Shown here: piece after piece, positions 1-10,795 of the stretch | Position numbering within the stretch: the stretch's first letter is position 1 | Layout of the letters: each line of letters starts with the position of its first letter | Assembly: GCA_030248225.1 (NCBI GenBank) | Contig: JASANE010012231.1 | Span: 62,001 to 126,000, forward strand | Reading direction: 5' to 3' | DNA: 64,000 bases | Origin: Trileptium ribeirensis | Taxonomy: Eukaryota > Nematoda > Enoplea > Enoplida > Thoracostomopsidae | The notes under the pieces: generated by a model | Seen by the model: the letters and a program-made list of their open reading frames with translations, nothing else | The model's database searches: none | What the model was told of the DNA's origin: nothing | Program-made: the position numbers and the translations under genes

Positions 1-1549
1 TTTGAGAGTTTTGCTCATGACTGATTGCTCAAATGTCTCTGTTAATTATGGTACTACTTCTTCGATTTGAAATGTTTGAACAATCAAATTCACTTTTAAA
101 GAACTTAAGGTATTATATTAATGAGTTTGAAGCGACGTTAGAATGTTCAAATGTTATTTGAAGTACGAGTCAATCCTTGCTTGAACTTTTTTCATTGATA
201 TATCGTTTCAGCGATGCTCGCTAAACTGCAGAAACTGCTCCTCGTGGAATATTTCAACGTTTACACGTTCAAATATAATTGACAGGAAGTCGAAGTCGGT
301 TATAAAAATCAAAAATTACACGACTTACCCTTTGTAGTGATGAGTTTTGAAGCAGGAATTTATCCGTGTGCGACCCTGATCGTGAACCAACATCCACCGG
401 CCGATTGCGCGCTGCTTGCTTGCTGCTGTGGACGACTTGAAATTACCAACAATGATGGATTCTGGTGGCAGCGAAGCTCATGGCTATTGAAATTCGTGCG
501 CAATTTCCCGGTTACACCAGCAAATCGCTCTGGAAGCACTGAGGTTGATGATACTTTTCCCAGTTACACTGGCAAAAGTGGCAGTTTGTGTTGATTGGAC
601 TTTTCTTTAAACGCGTGAGATACGTGGATCGTACTTTTCCCGATTACATTGGCAAAAGCAACGTTCAAACGTACGCAAACATCGTAGTTCGAAAATTACT
701 TGCGGAACTACTTGTCGCAATTTACACTTTACGACGGATACAATTGGTATATAGCAAATTGAAAAAGCTATTTAGGTTTTATTTTAACCGGCCTTTACAC
801 TGAAAACCAAACAAACCAAAATATTTAAACATTTATATCTTGTGAACTTTAGCAATCATTTAACGTGATTTAAACACAGCTTCATAAAGAACACAGTCAG
901 CTCGGAATTCCATGTTTCTCCGTTAACAGCGGCAAACATTGTGTTATACTATGTCCAAACCACATAGATTATCAAACGATATAAAGCCAACCCACTCATA
1001 GCAGCCAAAAAACCAAGTAAAACGTTGAACGATGATAATTTAACGCCGTACACACTGAAATGTATCCGATTTGCATAAAGGGTAGCTACGACCAAATATT
1101 CGTGAAGACACGACAGGCTAGATATGGTTCATGTCAAGAGTGCATTAGGGAAGAGTATGACACTTCCCTGAACTCTAATGTTAGCCCTTGTTTGATGATA
1201 CGGGCGTTTTTAGCCTGACAATCCCCCAGTTTCTACATTCGTAGAATATTTGGAAACCGATCGCGAAATATAGGGATTGCATGAATGTAAGGCATAAAAC
1301 ACAACGATTTACATTCCGTAGAAAAGTAATTTTCGATGCTCGTCAATTTAAAAATATGTCAGCATATATATGAGCATATCGGAGAAACCAAGATTTTGGC
1401 GAAGCTCGCCGGTCAAAGACGTATTCTTAGCAATAACGTGTGCATCATACACATTCGTTGGCTCGAAAATCATTCGAATCATTTCGTTCGCAAATAACTA
1501 TTGGAAGAACAACCCATGTAAAACCTGAAGGCTTTAAATTGTCTCGCGG
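1..1549. other. AT-rich flank without a recognised gene
   Basis: I see no gene here. The one piece of structure is a motif of about 26 bp present three times (502-527, 554-579, 634-659) around a core like TTTTCCCAGTTACACTGGCA. It resembles the GGGAAA-containing unit of the array to the right read backwards, so it may be an outlying part of the same element. Short open frames at 337-594 and 588-803 run through this motif and show no protein family I know. Confidence 0.5.
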
Positions 1550-2665
1550 AGGATAGCTGTAGACAACTGTGGACTGCTTAGCAAGTCTACGGGAAAACAG
1601 GGAAGGCCGGAAAACTTTTTTGTAGCTGGAGGGCATGGAACAATGGGGAAGGTAAAAAACAGCGAAATTTTCCCACTACAGTCTACGGGAAAATGGGGAG
1701 GGTAGGTAAACTTGTTTTCTTATCTGTCGTCCATGGAACATTGTTAAAATGTGGAGAGAAACTGTTTTCGTAGCTGAAGTCTGTGGGACAACGGGGATTG
1801 TGGATACCTTGTTTTATATGGCGTCCATTGATCAGCGGGAAAACTGTGGAAAAAATTTTGCTTAGTTGCAATCATTGAGATACCACGGAAGGCGGGAAGA
1901 CTTGTTTACATAGTTGGTGTAAACAGGACAATGAGGAAGGAGAGGAGACAAAATGCAACTTGTTATCGTTGCTGTTGTCTGCGAAACAAAGGTGAACGTC
2001 GCGAAGGCTACTGCTAAGTTCTTTATCATCTGCCGTTAATGAGATAACGTGGATGGTGGGAAACGTGTCTCTTTTTTCTACCGTTTATGGGACAATGGCG
2101 AAGCTGGGGAGACACTTTTTTCTACTTCAGAGGTTCACTCTATAGGGAACGGTAAGCTGTAGAAATTTGTGGAAATTAGCTTCCACATCTGCCCTGTATG
2201 GGGAAATGGGAAAGCTACGGTAAAACAATTTTCGTACCTGCGGTCTATGTGATACCGGAAAAATCAACTAAACCTTGTTTCTTTATCTGTCGTTCATGGT
2301 ACAATAGGGACGCTGAGGACACGATTTTTTCATACTTAGTAGTAGCATTCATTGGGCTAAGGGAAAAGGTGTGTGTATTTTGTGGAAACTTGTTTTCATA
2401 ACTGCCATTAATGGGATAATAGGGAAGGCGAAGAAACCTCTAGGAAAACTTTGCATAGTTGCTGCAGACGGCACAACAAGTAGGGCCAGGAAGCCACTGA
2501 ATCTTGTTTTCGTAATTACTGTCTGTGAGACTGTGGTAAAATTTGGAACAGAAAGAGCGAAGTGTTTTAGCGGTTGTCGTATATGAGACAACGGAAAAGT
2601 TGGAAAATTTTTTGGAAATATGTTTTAGTAGCTGCAATCTGTGAGTAGATAGAAAATGGAGGTTT
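1550..2665 (+). repeat. Left arm: tandem array of a ~50 bp degenerate unit
   Basis: About twenty degenerate units of roughly 46-60 bp follow one another. Each carries recognisable pieces in the order GTCTATGGGACAATGGGGAA, then GGNGGGNAAACTTG, then TTTTCGTAGCTGC. Good examples begin near 1597, 1681, 1783, 2079 and 2199. The same unit appears reverse-complemented at 5230-5830, so the two arrays form long inverted repeats. Small frames inside (2198-2401, 2371-2586, 2349-2591) are by-products of the repeat. Confidence 0.75.
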
Positions 2666-4261
2666 TACCCCCCCCAAATATGTGGTGGTGAGTGGAGTGG
2701 ACATATGGTCTGCTAAAACCAAGAATGTTTTACGCCCCACATTCTTAATATTGACATAATGATAATAGAATATTATAACTAATGAGATTGATTCTACATA
2801 TCCGTTAAGTACATACATTAACATCCCTATGTATCATTATTTAATTTTTAATTTCCACATCATACATGTGTAATCCCACAGGATGATGTTGCTAGATTTC
2901 TACTATGTTTAGTATGTCTTGTGACTAAACAGCTTTCCAAAATATATTTGAACCATTATGTCATTATGATAAAAAAACTTGCAAATTAGTATGCGGTTTA
3001 GTTAAAAGGATGATTAATAGTAACATGTGTACTTTGATCTAAATGGCTTCTAGAGAGTGAATTAGAACTATGATATATAACGAAAAACTGTAAGAACATG
3101 GAATGGTTCAACGCATACCTGGATATATTGATTATATTTTTAAAAATTGTTTAATATATAGAAGTACAGGTGCGGTTAGACAAAACACAGAGTTGGTGGA
3201 TTTTTAGAGCGATTATTGGGTAATAATAATATGGATAATGTATACAGAATGTACGACAGAAGACATACATCATGCACTTACATTTCAGCCTTTCCGTTTT
3301 GGTGTACATCATTGTATCATATTATACAATTATTGATATATTACAGTTATTATACATTAATTTAAATTTACATACTTAAATTTTCAGTTTATAGTACAAT
3401 AATTGATCCATTGTGGAGCATTTTCGTTTCAGTAGTAGTTAATCCGTGACCTCTTGTTATGAAAGTAATATCATAAGTATATAATCAATATTATGATTTA
3501 ATAAATCTACTTTTTTACAAACAATTTGAATGGAAATTACAAATAAAATTAATAAAATTAATTGTAAATTATATATACAATCACTGTATTAAATAACGTA
3601 TAAAAACTTATTAACTCAAAAAAATTAATTTTAATCCACCTTTCTAATCTCCTTTCGGAATTCCCATTCCAACTGTTCCTCGGAAGAAACTACAAAACAA
3701 CTTTGAACAATGTTGTCCTTCATCACTAGAACAACGTTTTGTTCTAGTGAATTGTGAAATCCGCGTACTCCAACGGGAATATGAAAGGTTGCTAGGAATA
3801 GTCTTCGAGTATACCTCTTCATGCGAGTTAATATAACAACTGCATGTTCCAGGTTAGCAATGCTCACCATCAAAGGGTTAAAAAATAGCTTTTACGCTTG
3901 GTTGAAGGGGTACTGTGTACTTCGAGAAAGTGATTAGACAACAAAATCAACATTTCCAAACGGTAACAAAAAAACTCCAAATCCCTAAACCACTCCTTAA
4001 TCCACGTAAACTGTAATTCAAACAAACTTTAAATGATTGATTTCAAGTTTTACCTAGTTATTTAACATACCAGCCCCAGGCAACATATGGTTTTTTATTT
4101 GAACTCATTAATTTTATATATCCTCATCAGAAGCAATACACAGATTATATTTACCTCTATGTTTATAGAGACTATCAACCATTCACTCGATTTCAATGTT
4201 AACTTAAAAATGTGTTTAAGCTGAATTTTACATGTTACAATATTTACTATTTTGTTACTTA
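2666..4261. other. AT-rich centre between the two inverted arrays
   Basis: This is very AT-rich sequence with no repeat that I can define, apart from the open frame described at 3631-3873. It forms the left part of the segment enclosed by the two inverted arrays. No RNA gene or promoter could be supported. Confidence 0.5.
3631..3873 (-). CDS. Hypothetical 80-residue open frame, unknown
   Basis: This ATG-to-stop frame of 80 residues is unusually protein-like for such AT-rich DNA. It has mixed charged and aliphatic composition, a central segment RMKRYTRRLFLATFHIPVG and an acidic, glutamate-rich end (SSEEQLEWEFRKEIRKVD). I do not recognise the family. There is no signal peptide, membrane segment or clear motif. 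It lies inside the segment between the two inverted arrays, so it could be a fragment of a gene carried by that element, a single exon, or chance. It ends in TAA followed by AT-rich DNA. I see no splice sites that would settle the matter. Confidence 0.3.
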   Translation of the reverse strand: MMVSIANLEHAVVILTRMKRYTRRLFLATFHIPVGVRGFHNSLEQNVVLVMKDNIVQSCFVVSSEEQLEWEFRKEIRKVD

Positions 4262-4785
4262 AATTTAGTTAGCTTACAGAGTGAATAATTTACAAGTTAA
4301 TAATTGATAACTTTTTAACTAATAGTTATAAAATAATAAAAATTCACGTCTATAGGTTTCCAGCTATGCTGATTTCATTTTTACAACTTAAATAAAGCTA
4401 AGTTACATAGCTAATAATTTATAATTACATAGCTAATAATTTATATATTATATTTTAATAACTTTTTAAATAACAGTCTTAAAGTAGTAGAAATTCACAT
4501 CTATATGTTTTCAACCACGCTCATTTTATTTTTTTAAATACAGCTAAGTTACATAGCTTGTGATTTATAAGTAATACTTTAATAAGTTTACAACTATTAG
4601 TAGCAAAGGGACCAAAATTCATAGCTATAGGTTTTCAACTATACTGATTTCATTTATTCTATTTAGATTAAGCTAGGTTATATAGCTAACAACTTCAGTA
4701 CTGTGTAATTATATAGTTTCAAAGTAATCAAATTTGATTTTCGACCATGTTGACTTCATTTTTGTCTCATACAACATTACCCCTT
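4262..4785. repeat. Four-unit degenerate tandem repeat, ~130-140 bp period
   Basis: Four successive units start near 4270, 4399, 4539 and 4670. Each begins with a GCTAAGTTACATAGCTAATA-like segment, continues with AAATTCAYRTCTATAGGTTT and ends with CAACTATGCTGATTTCATTT. The last unit is shortened. The array lies directly upstream of the zinc-finger fragment inside the foldback-like structure. Confidence 0.65.
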
Positions 4786-4816
4786 TTAAGAACTATTTTA
4801 GAATCTCTTAAAAAGA

Positions 4817-5008
4817 ATGACACTTCAAGCTAGTAAATGTAACAAGAGTTTTACTAGACGTGATCATCTTGTATGTCATATTCACACAATTCACACTATG
4901 CAACTAAATTGGTGTGAGCAGTGTGGTAAAGTGTTTTCGCGACATGACGCACTTATCAGGCACCAAAAGAAAGTATATATTTACTTACAAAAATTATGGA
5001 GCGTCTAA
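4817..5008 (+). pseudogene. Decayed C2H2 zinc-finger fragment (two fingers)
   Basis: The 63-residue frame shows two tandem C2H2 finger cores. The first reads SKCNKSFTRRDHLVCH and continues to a second histidine, but its first cysteine position is not a cysteine. The second reads WCEQCGKVFSRHDALIRH and has both cysteines and the first histidine; the second histidine is missing before the stop. So neither finger has all four zinc ligands. C2H2 fingers with FxRxDxLxRH spacing normally bind DNA. The fragment sits between two inverted arrays, so it may be the remnant of a protein carried by that element or a captured host exon. There is no neighbouring exon that I can join to it. Confidence 0.6.
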
Positions 5009-5229
5009 AACATCCCGATGTCCATGGTGTGCCTGTCACGGTTTGGGTACATAGTTTGCGTACGGTGGGGACATTGCAACGTGAACTCTCTATTACTCTG
5101 TTATAAACGAGTATTCTCCACTTCGAATTATGAGTTCGGCCGCGCTTTGTACATGGTAATTTTTATTGGTTAAAAGTCAAACGTGACTTTTTGCTTGCAC
5201 CCTTTCAAAGCTTCCAACTTTTAGCATTT

Positions 5230-5830
5230 TTTGATAACGTACGGCTATAATAACAAGTTTTCCCACAAAGTTTTCAACCTTTCGAGTTTAGCTGCTGAAA
5301 GTATTACCTAGCTTTACCCACCATATTTGTTGTTCGCCAGACAAAAGTTGATAAAATAAGTCCCACAGAGTTTTGCACCTTCCTCGTTGGTTCGGTCTCC
5401 GACTGTGACAAATTTTCCCGCAAGATCTCTGTTTTACTATAGACGGTAGATTCGAAAAGAGGATTTTCAAATATTTCCCAATCTTCCCCGTTGGTCCATA
5501 AACTGCAGCTACGAAAAAAGTTTTTCACAGCTTCCCCATTGTCCCATACATGGCACATAAGGAAACAAATTTCCCTACGTTCCTCGTTGTCTTATAGAGT
5601 GCAGTCAGGAAAAAAGTTTCCTCAGAGTTTCCCCATTGTCCAATATATAGAACTTGTAAGTACAAGATTCCGTAAATTTCCCCAACTTACCCGTTGTCCT
5701 TTAGTTTTCAGCTATTAAAGTATTTCCCATAGCTTACCCTTTGCACCATAAACTGTTGACACGAAAAAATTTTGCTATAGCTTCACCTTCTTCCCCGTGT
5801 CCTGCGGCAGCAGCTGCGAAGACAGACGCC
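5230..5830 (-). repeat. Right arm: same ~50 bp unit in inverted orientation
   Basis: About ten units appear as the reverse complement of the left-arm unit: CTGCAGCTACGAAAAAAGTT, then a TTTCCC segment, then CTTCCCCATTGTCCCATA. Clear ones lie near 5480-5560, 5590-5650, 5660-5720 and 5725-5790. The unit returns once more near 5870-5890 as GGGACAATGGGGAG in the opposite sense. The arm is roughly half as long as the left one. Together the two arms resemble foldback elements, whose terminal inverted repeats consist of tandem subrepeats. Confidence 0.7.
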
Positions 5831-6432
5831 AGCAAGATAGAAACCAATCAAAAAGTTTCCAACAACCGTGTCACATGGGACAATGGGGAGTCATCTGTCT
5901 TTCCATGGTCCGGCACAACCATGCCATTGTTGCGTCAATTGGAATGTCTACTTTGAACCCAGCATTAGCGATAATCGAGATTTCAACAGAATACTCGTAG
6001 TGCGATACCCAGTTTCATTGCCCATCAGCTGGCATCTTTTTTTTCCCTCAGCATTTTTTGTCCGTTATTTTTAGTCGTTGGATTTGAACACCGCTTGGTC
6101 GATCCAATCTAGTCGTTGTTCTTGGTCTGTCGTATCATTCGACCCGTTCCGTTTGACCCATTTTTTATTGTTTGACCCGTCGCTGCTCTCTCTTCGTTCA
6201 CCTCACCGCGGCTAATATTTCTACTACGTACCTGCACCGTTTATACTTGTAATTTGCTATAATTAATAAAGATACAATATAATTATTACACTCAATGATT
6301 TCTTTTGAGATCATACAAAAATTAAAATTATATTTTTCAATTTATTTATACCATTGTTCTTTTATCTTGCCCTGGCTCTATATGTATGGTCGTAGACTAT
6401 TCCTTGTAAAATATGCTCTTGCGTGGTATAAA
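5831..6432. other. Junction between the inverted array and the retrotransposon 3' side
   Basis: No gene is seen. The part from about 6100 is AT-rich and lies just downstream of the retrotransposon coding end (on the minus strand), so it may be its 3' untranslated region. I found no second LTR copy here that matches the block at 14.4-16.7 kb, which suggests the 3' end of the retrotransposon is lost or replaced. Confidence 0.45.
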
Positions 6433-6660
6433 TATTAATGCAGGGGAGCAGTACCATAAAGCTTCCTGAGGATCATCCTGTAACCCTACTCATGCTTAGT
6501 GGAACCATAAAATGCCTATCGCATTGCACCCATTTATTACTAGTCCTGTTTCATTATATTCTTTCCATTATCCTTAGCATTTTTCGCAATAGTAATCGTC
6601 AGGGGCTAGATGTTGGCGTGATTCTATTTGAATACGCATTAATTCAGGTTCGTAACCTGC
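6433..6660 (-). pseudogene. PHD zinc finger at the C-terminal end of the integrase polyprotein, broken
   Basis: Past the integrase core the minus strand encodes, in pieces, the layout of a PHD finger. There is a CxxC (YCEKC, ending at a TAA at 6574-6576), WVQCDR at 6515-6532, WFH in another frame near 6503, then VGLQDDPQEALWYCSP at about 6442-6489. The order CxxC, WVQCD, WFH, VGL, WYC is that of the family (Cys4-His-Cys3), whose members often read histone H3 tails. At least two frame changes and several stops interrupt it. The expected cysteine after WFH falls on a stop codon and the last CxxC is shifted by one base. In Ty3/gypsy elements the usual C-terminal chromatin reader is a chromodomain, so a PHD here is noteworthy. 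Confidence 0.65.
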
Positions 6661-6949
6661 GTAGTCTTCTAGATTACCACTAAAATTTTTGAATTCTGTA
6701 CAATTATAACATTTTGGGCATTGGGTTGCACTACCGACTTTTACTAGTAAAATGTTCGGAAATTTGACTTTGACGACTCGAAAGAGAATATCGAATTCCG
6801 GGTGTTACACGTTACTATAAGAACCCATTGAAGATATGTTTGGGTTCGTCATTAAGACTAAATCACCTTTGTTAAATATTCTTTTTCTCGTCCTTCGCTT
6901 AAACTATTGCTTATATTGTTTCTAGGCTAGGAATAATCTTTTCGAATTT

Positions 6950-7740
6950 GGTCTCATGCTACTGTTACTTTATCAATTAGTTGTGGCGCGTATCCCTCGT
7001 CCGTAGTTGCTGTTAAGTATCCATGGATTGGGGTTTTCCTGGTAAATTGGGCTCGCGCCCATGTAGTAGGGAAAATGGAGTTTGTGAGCTTGAAGCGTGA
7101 ACCGCCATTCTATACGCGAAACATAGTGGTTCAAGGAATTAATCCCATTAATCAGGGGCCAACTGTGTTGTTGGTTTTACATCGCTTTAAGCGTCAATCT
7201 ATCGTTCCGCCTGTCAACCAATCCATTCGCTTGATGATGGTATGGTGCCGAATATACTTTCTTTGTCCCAATTAGCGCCAGTTTTTTCGCAAAATTCTCG
7301 GCGGTGAAACAGGGACCTTGGTCAGTTAGTACTACCCGGGGGACTCCACGTCGGCACACGATTCTTTCGATGAAAAGTTTGGTGATTGTGCTAATTGTTT
7401 GGTCTGATACTACAAACGCTTCAGGGCATTTTGTGAAGTAATCCATGAAGCAGATCATGTACTTGTTGCCGGATTGGATCGGTGGTAAGAGACCAATGAT
7501 ATCGATGCCTAGCATGTGAAACGGTGCTATTGCTTTGATCGGTTATAACGAGTTCCTTCGTTTCGGTTCTTATCGAAATCGGGCCCAGGGTATACATTCT
7601 TCGATGTATTGTCGTAAATCGCGGCTCATACTCGGCCAAAAGAACTTTCTAGTCATTTTCGACCATACTTTTTCAAATCCCAAGTGTCCTCCGTATTTCG
7701 ATGTGTGGTACATTTCGAATAGTGGTGGTCGAAAATCGGG
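6950..7740 (-). pseudogene. Ty3/gypsy integrase (zinc domain and catalytic core), decayed
   Basis: The N-terminal zinc domain is readable at about 7590-7740: YHTSKYGGHLGF supplies both histidines, and FFWPSMSRDLRQYIEEC supplies the first cysteine; the second cysteine position reads W. The catalytic core follows at 7177-7515 with the first aspartate in LGIDIIGLLPP and the second in VVLTDQGPCF. The third acidic residue, glutamate in the family, is aspartate (GLVDRRNDRL). A frameshift near 7520 separates the zinc domain from the core. After the core a stop interrupts the frame, but HKLHFPYYMG still resembles the post-core segment of gypsy integrases. Inserting cDNA into chromosomes would be its role; this copy is almost certainly inactive. 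Confidence 0.85.
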
Positions 7741-7940
7741 AGGTAGGTACCACGATTAGGAATTCCCATGGTTCGGTTTGTAGCGCTCGGTCATTTCTTC
7801 GTAATCGGTACAGGATGTCGCCAAAGATGATGAGTTGGTATTCATGCGTTACGATACTTTTCTTTTCGAATTACGGGGTCGTATCCAAAAATTTGCTGTT
7901 TTCGATGTAGTATTTGAATGAATGGATACATGGGTCTTCA

Positions 7941-7996
7941 TTTTGCGCACGTACCGGTTCCTCTGGTGTTTTGCGCACGTACCAGTTCCTCTGGTG
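7941..7996. repeat. Exact-length 28 bp tandem duplication inside pol
   Basis: TTTTGCGCACGTACCGGTTC plus CTCTGGTG is followed at once by a second copy with one difference (G to A). As 28 is not a multiple of three, the duplication shifts the reading frame between the linker and the integrase zinc domain. Confidence 0.85.
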
Positions 7997-8049
7997 TTCA
8001 CGGTGGTTCCAACCAAAAATACTGTGAATACATTTCGGCCCCGGTTTCT

Positions 8050-8780
8050 TCGGGTTCGTCAGGTTGATCCAGTTCTTTTTCCGATTATGTTCTTTCTTCT
8101 TGTCGTTGGCTTTGTTTCATTTTTTGATCCATTTCTATCAGTGGTTCCACTCGGACTCTCTCTCTTGGCTGTTTCCGCCGTTGTGATAACGGTTCTTCGG
8201 TTTGTTTTTCCTCGTTGAAGAGTTCGAGTATACTATGTTCTTCTTCTAAGGATTCATCTGCGGTTTCGCATGGTTGATCGTCTTCTTCACTATCATCGTT
8301 AGGTGTTATTACGTTCCCGGACATTGAGGTCTTTTCTTTCTTTTGTTGTTCTTTCTTTTTACCACTTTATTTCTGGGGTCCGTTCTTTGTTTGACCCTTC
8401 TTTTCACTTTGCCGGTCTTACCGACCATTCTTTCCTTGTCTCTTCCAGACACGCTTCTTTCGTCTACCGCCAGTGACCAATTCTTGCCTCTTCCTGTCTC
8501 ATTTTGACTTTCGATATCGTGCCATTAATTGTCGTTTTCTTGGGTTGCTTGCACTTGTATTTCAGTTTGGAATATAACAGACGCTTCGGCATCGGATTCT
8601 TCTAGATTCACCACAGCTACCGAATACCTTTTGATTCTATGATTCCTTTTTTGTTGATCTTTCTTGAGTTTTTGTTCTTTTGGTTTCTTGGGTTCTTATT
8701 TGAATCGCTTGTTGTTGACTTCCGCCGGTTCTTTTGATCGTCAGCGGTTTATATTGGTTCTTTGTTTCTTCTTCCTCCGA
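8050..8780 (-). pseudogene. Charged linker between RNase H and integrase
   Basis: Between the end of RNase H (8790) and the pre-integrase segment (about 7900) lies an extra stretch of roughly 240 codons. The first half (about 8530-8700) is open and basic with a lysine-rich patch (KKPKEQKLKKDQQKR) that then turns acidic (VVNLEESDAEA). A second open part at 8085-8324 is strongly acidic (DDSEEDDQPCETADESLEEE) and turns basic (SQRRKQPRERVRVEP). A gag-pol protein normally has only a short tether here. The composition suggests a disordered spacer; nuclear localisation by the basic patches is only a guess. Confidence 0.5.
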
Positions 8781-8789
8781 TTCCAGGTT

Positions 8790-9210
8790 TTAGGTTCCAG
8801 AGACAACTGGTGGTCTCGACATACAATCCGCGTATTGGTGGTATCGTATTGGCTTATATACGATTGTATATTCGTATTCGAAGATCTTATGCGCCATTCG
8901 AGCTAATCGCACGGTCATTTGTTTCAGCGGTGGTTTCTTATTGAGGATTTGGACCAATGGTGCATGGTTCGTGATGGTCGTTGTATGGTTTCCCATTAAG
9001 TACGACCGGAAGTGTTGAACCGCACGGATTGCTGCCAGGCATTCTTGTTACGTGATCAAGCACCGGGTTTCTTCATCGCGATACTTGTTGCTGCCATAAT
9101 AGACCATGTGTTCGTTCAACAGTTCGTTTTCTTGGGATAGGATTTATCCGATGCCGTGTTTGAATGCGTCGGTGTACAGAATAAACGGTCTGTACAGATC
9201 TGGATATCCC
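8790..9210 (-). pseudogene. Ty3/gypsy RNase H domain, decayed
   Basis: The domain reads through two stops in one frame. It begins with YTDAFKHGIG (first catalytic aspartate present), continues with the ECLAAIRAVQHFRSYL helix and ends with MTVRLARMAHKIFEYEY and a YADCMSR segment typical of the gypsy connection to integrase. The family motif VxTDHxAL reads ITNHAPL, so a conserved aspartate has become asparagine. RNase H removes the RNA strand of the RNA/DNA hybrid during reverse transcription. It lies directly downstream of RT on the same strand. Confidence 0.85.
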
Positions 9211-9377
9211 AATGCTGAATGTATTGTCATCTTAATCTTCAGAGTATCAAATGCTTCTTGAGTATCTTCCGTTCACACCTGACTGAACATGACCATCCTT
9301 GATCGTTCGTTGGTGATATCGTACAACGGTGCTGATATTTTTCCATATTTGGGCACAAATTGCCTGTAGTATCCCGT

Positions 9378-10040
9378 TTACCCGAGGAAACTCTTGAGTT
9401 GTGTCACCGTTTTAGGCTTTGATAAATTCTGTATGTCCTCGATCTTTCCAAAGTCAGTTGAAATTCTTTTACTCGATACGACATATCCTAAGAACGGAAT
9501 TTCTTCTTTCAAGAATTCGCACTTTGATCCTTTTGTTTTGAGATTCGCTTCACGGAGACGCTGTAGTATTTGACTGATATCGTACAAATGGTCCCAATAC
9601 GACGTTGAAAAGATTATGATGTCGTCGAGGTAGCACAGGCATGATTCCATCAGGACGCCCTCCAAGATCAGCTGCGTCATTCTTTGAAATGTTGCAGGAG
9701 CGTTTGTCAATCCGAACAGCATGACGTTGAACTTGAACAGTCTTTCGTGACAGATGAACGCGGTCTTTTTTGTTTTGCTCGCTCATCGGTACTTGGCAAT
9801 TTCCCGACTTGAGATCAAGGGTTGAAAAGTATTTTGCTCAGCGTAACGCGCCTAACATTTCGTCGATTCTTGGCAAGGGAAAACTGTCACGTTTGTGATT
9901 GAATGGAACATTCTGTAGTCGGCAAAGAATCTTTTTTAATCCATATTTCTTGTTGGTCAGTACGATCGATGATGCTCACGGACTATGGGGTCTTCTGATT
10001 ATTCCTTGGTCGAGCATCTCTTATACTTGTCTGCTCGCTT
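9378..10040 (-). pseudogene. Ty3/gypsy reverse transcriptase, decayed
   Basis: All the RT landmarks appear in order: EMLDQGIIRRPHSP near 10020, ASSIVLTNKKYGL, FPLPRIDEMLGAL near 9880 and FSTLDLKSGNCQVPM near 9810 (motif A, aspartate present). Then come MLFGLTNAPATFQRM and CYLDDIIIF, whose YLDD catalytic box is at 9621-9632. The thumb/connection start reads FLGYVVS. The segment from 9378 to 9770 is open; upstream parts are interrupted by stops and at least one frameshift. The YLDD pair itself is intact. RT copies element RNA into cDNA in the virus-like particle. Confidence 0.9.
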
Positions 10041-10396
10041 GATTCCTGTCTGCATATGGTAGTCGTCGTAACGGTTGTTGCACGGCTTTTCAACTGCAGT
10101 TTCGATGTAGTGTTCTGTTTGCATATTGATCCCAATATCGAAGTCCGATTTTGAAAAGACGTCTTGGTATATTGTGAAGTACGGTTGCCAGGTACGCTCT
10201 CACTTCTTCGTCGGTAACAGCTTTTTCCAATTCGACTTCTGCTTGGAAGTTTAAGTACTGTTCATATGTTCGGTTTAGCGCATTACTTGCTGTTGAAACT
10301 GTTCGATATTGATCCTTCGTTGTTCTTTATTTTTTTGTGTATTCCCGTCTCTACCATTGATATCATTTGTGAATTCTTTATCTGGATGTTGCCGGT

Positions 10397-10795
10397 TCAT
10401 GTCTTGATGATCGGCTTTCCTCTTTTTCCAACTCTGACCCATCTTACGTCTTCTTCTTTGTTCTTCATTTGGTACTTTCTTTGATTCTTTTCGAACCGAT
10501 CCATTTCTCGTTGGGCTTTTTCCTCGTCGACCACTGTTCTTACGGTTGTTTCTTCCACCTTCCGTACCAGTGGTTGATCTTCGATTATTTCCATTTCGAC
10601 CGTATTAAGATTACACACTGGTATCATGATATTGTCTTTTTCATTTTGGCAATACTGTTTGCAATCGCCAACCAGTTGTTGGTTTTCATCAAGGGTTCCA
10701 CTATTATTGTATCGCCTTTTGTTCTTTCCGGGATTTTTACTTTTATAAATTTCGCTCACCATGGTGGAATCACTTGTTTGTACGAACATTTGCAA
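10397..10795 (-). pseudogene. Charged region between protease and RT
   Basis: This open frame of 132 residues has a hydrophilic, charged composition with many lysines, asparagines and glutamates (KSKNPGKNKRRYNNSG; EEKAQREMDRFEKNQRKYQ). It lies between the protease and RT of the retrotransposon on the same strand and is probably the protease-RT linker of the polyprotein. No motif that I know is present. The next part (10040-10397) is broken. Confidence 0.45.
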
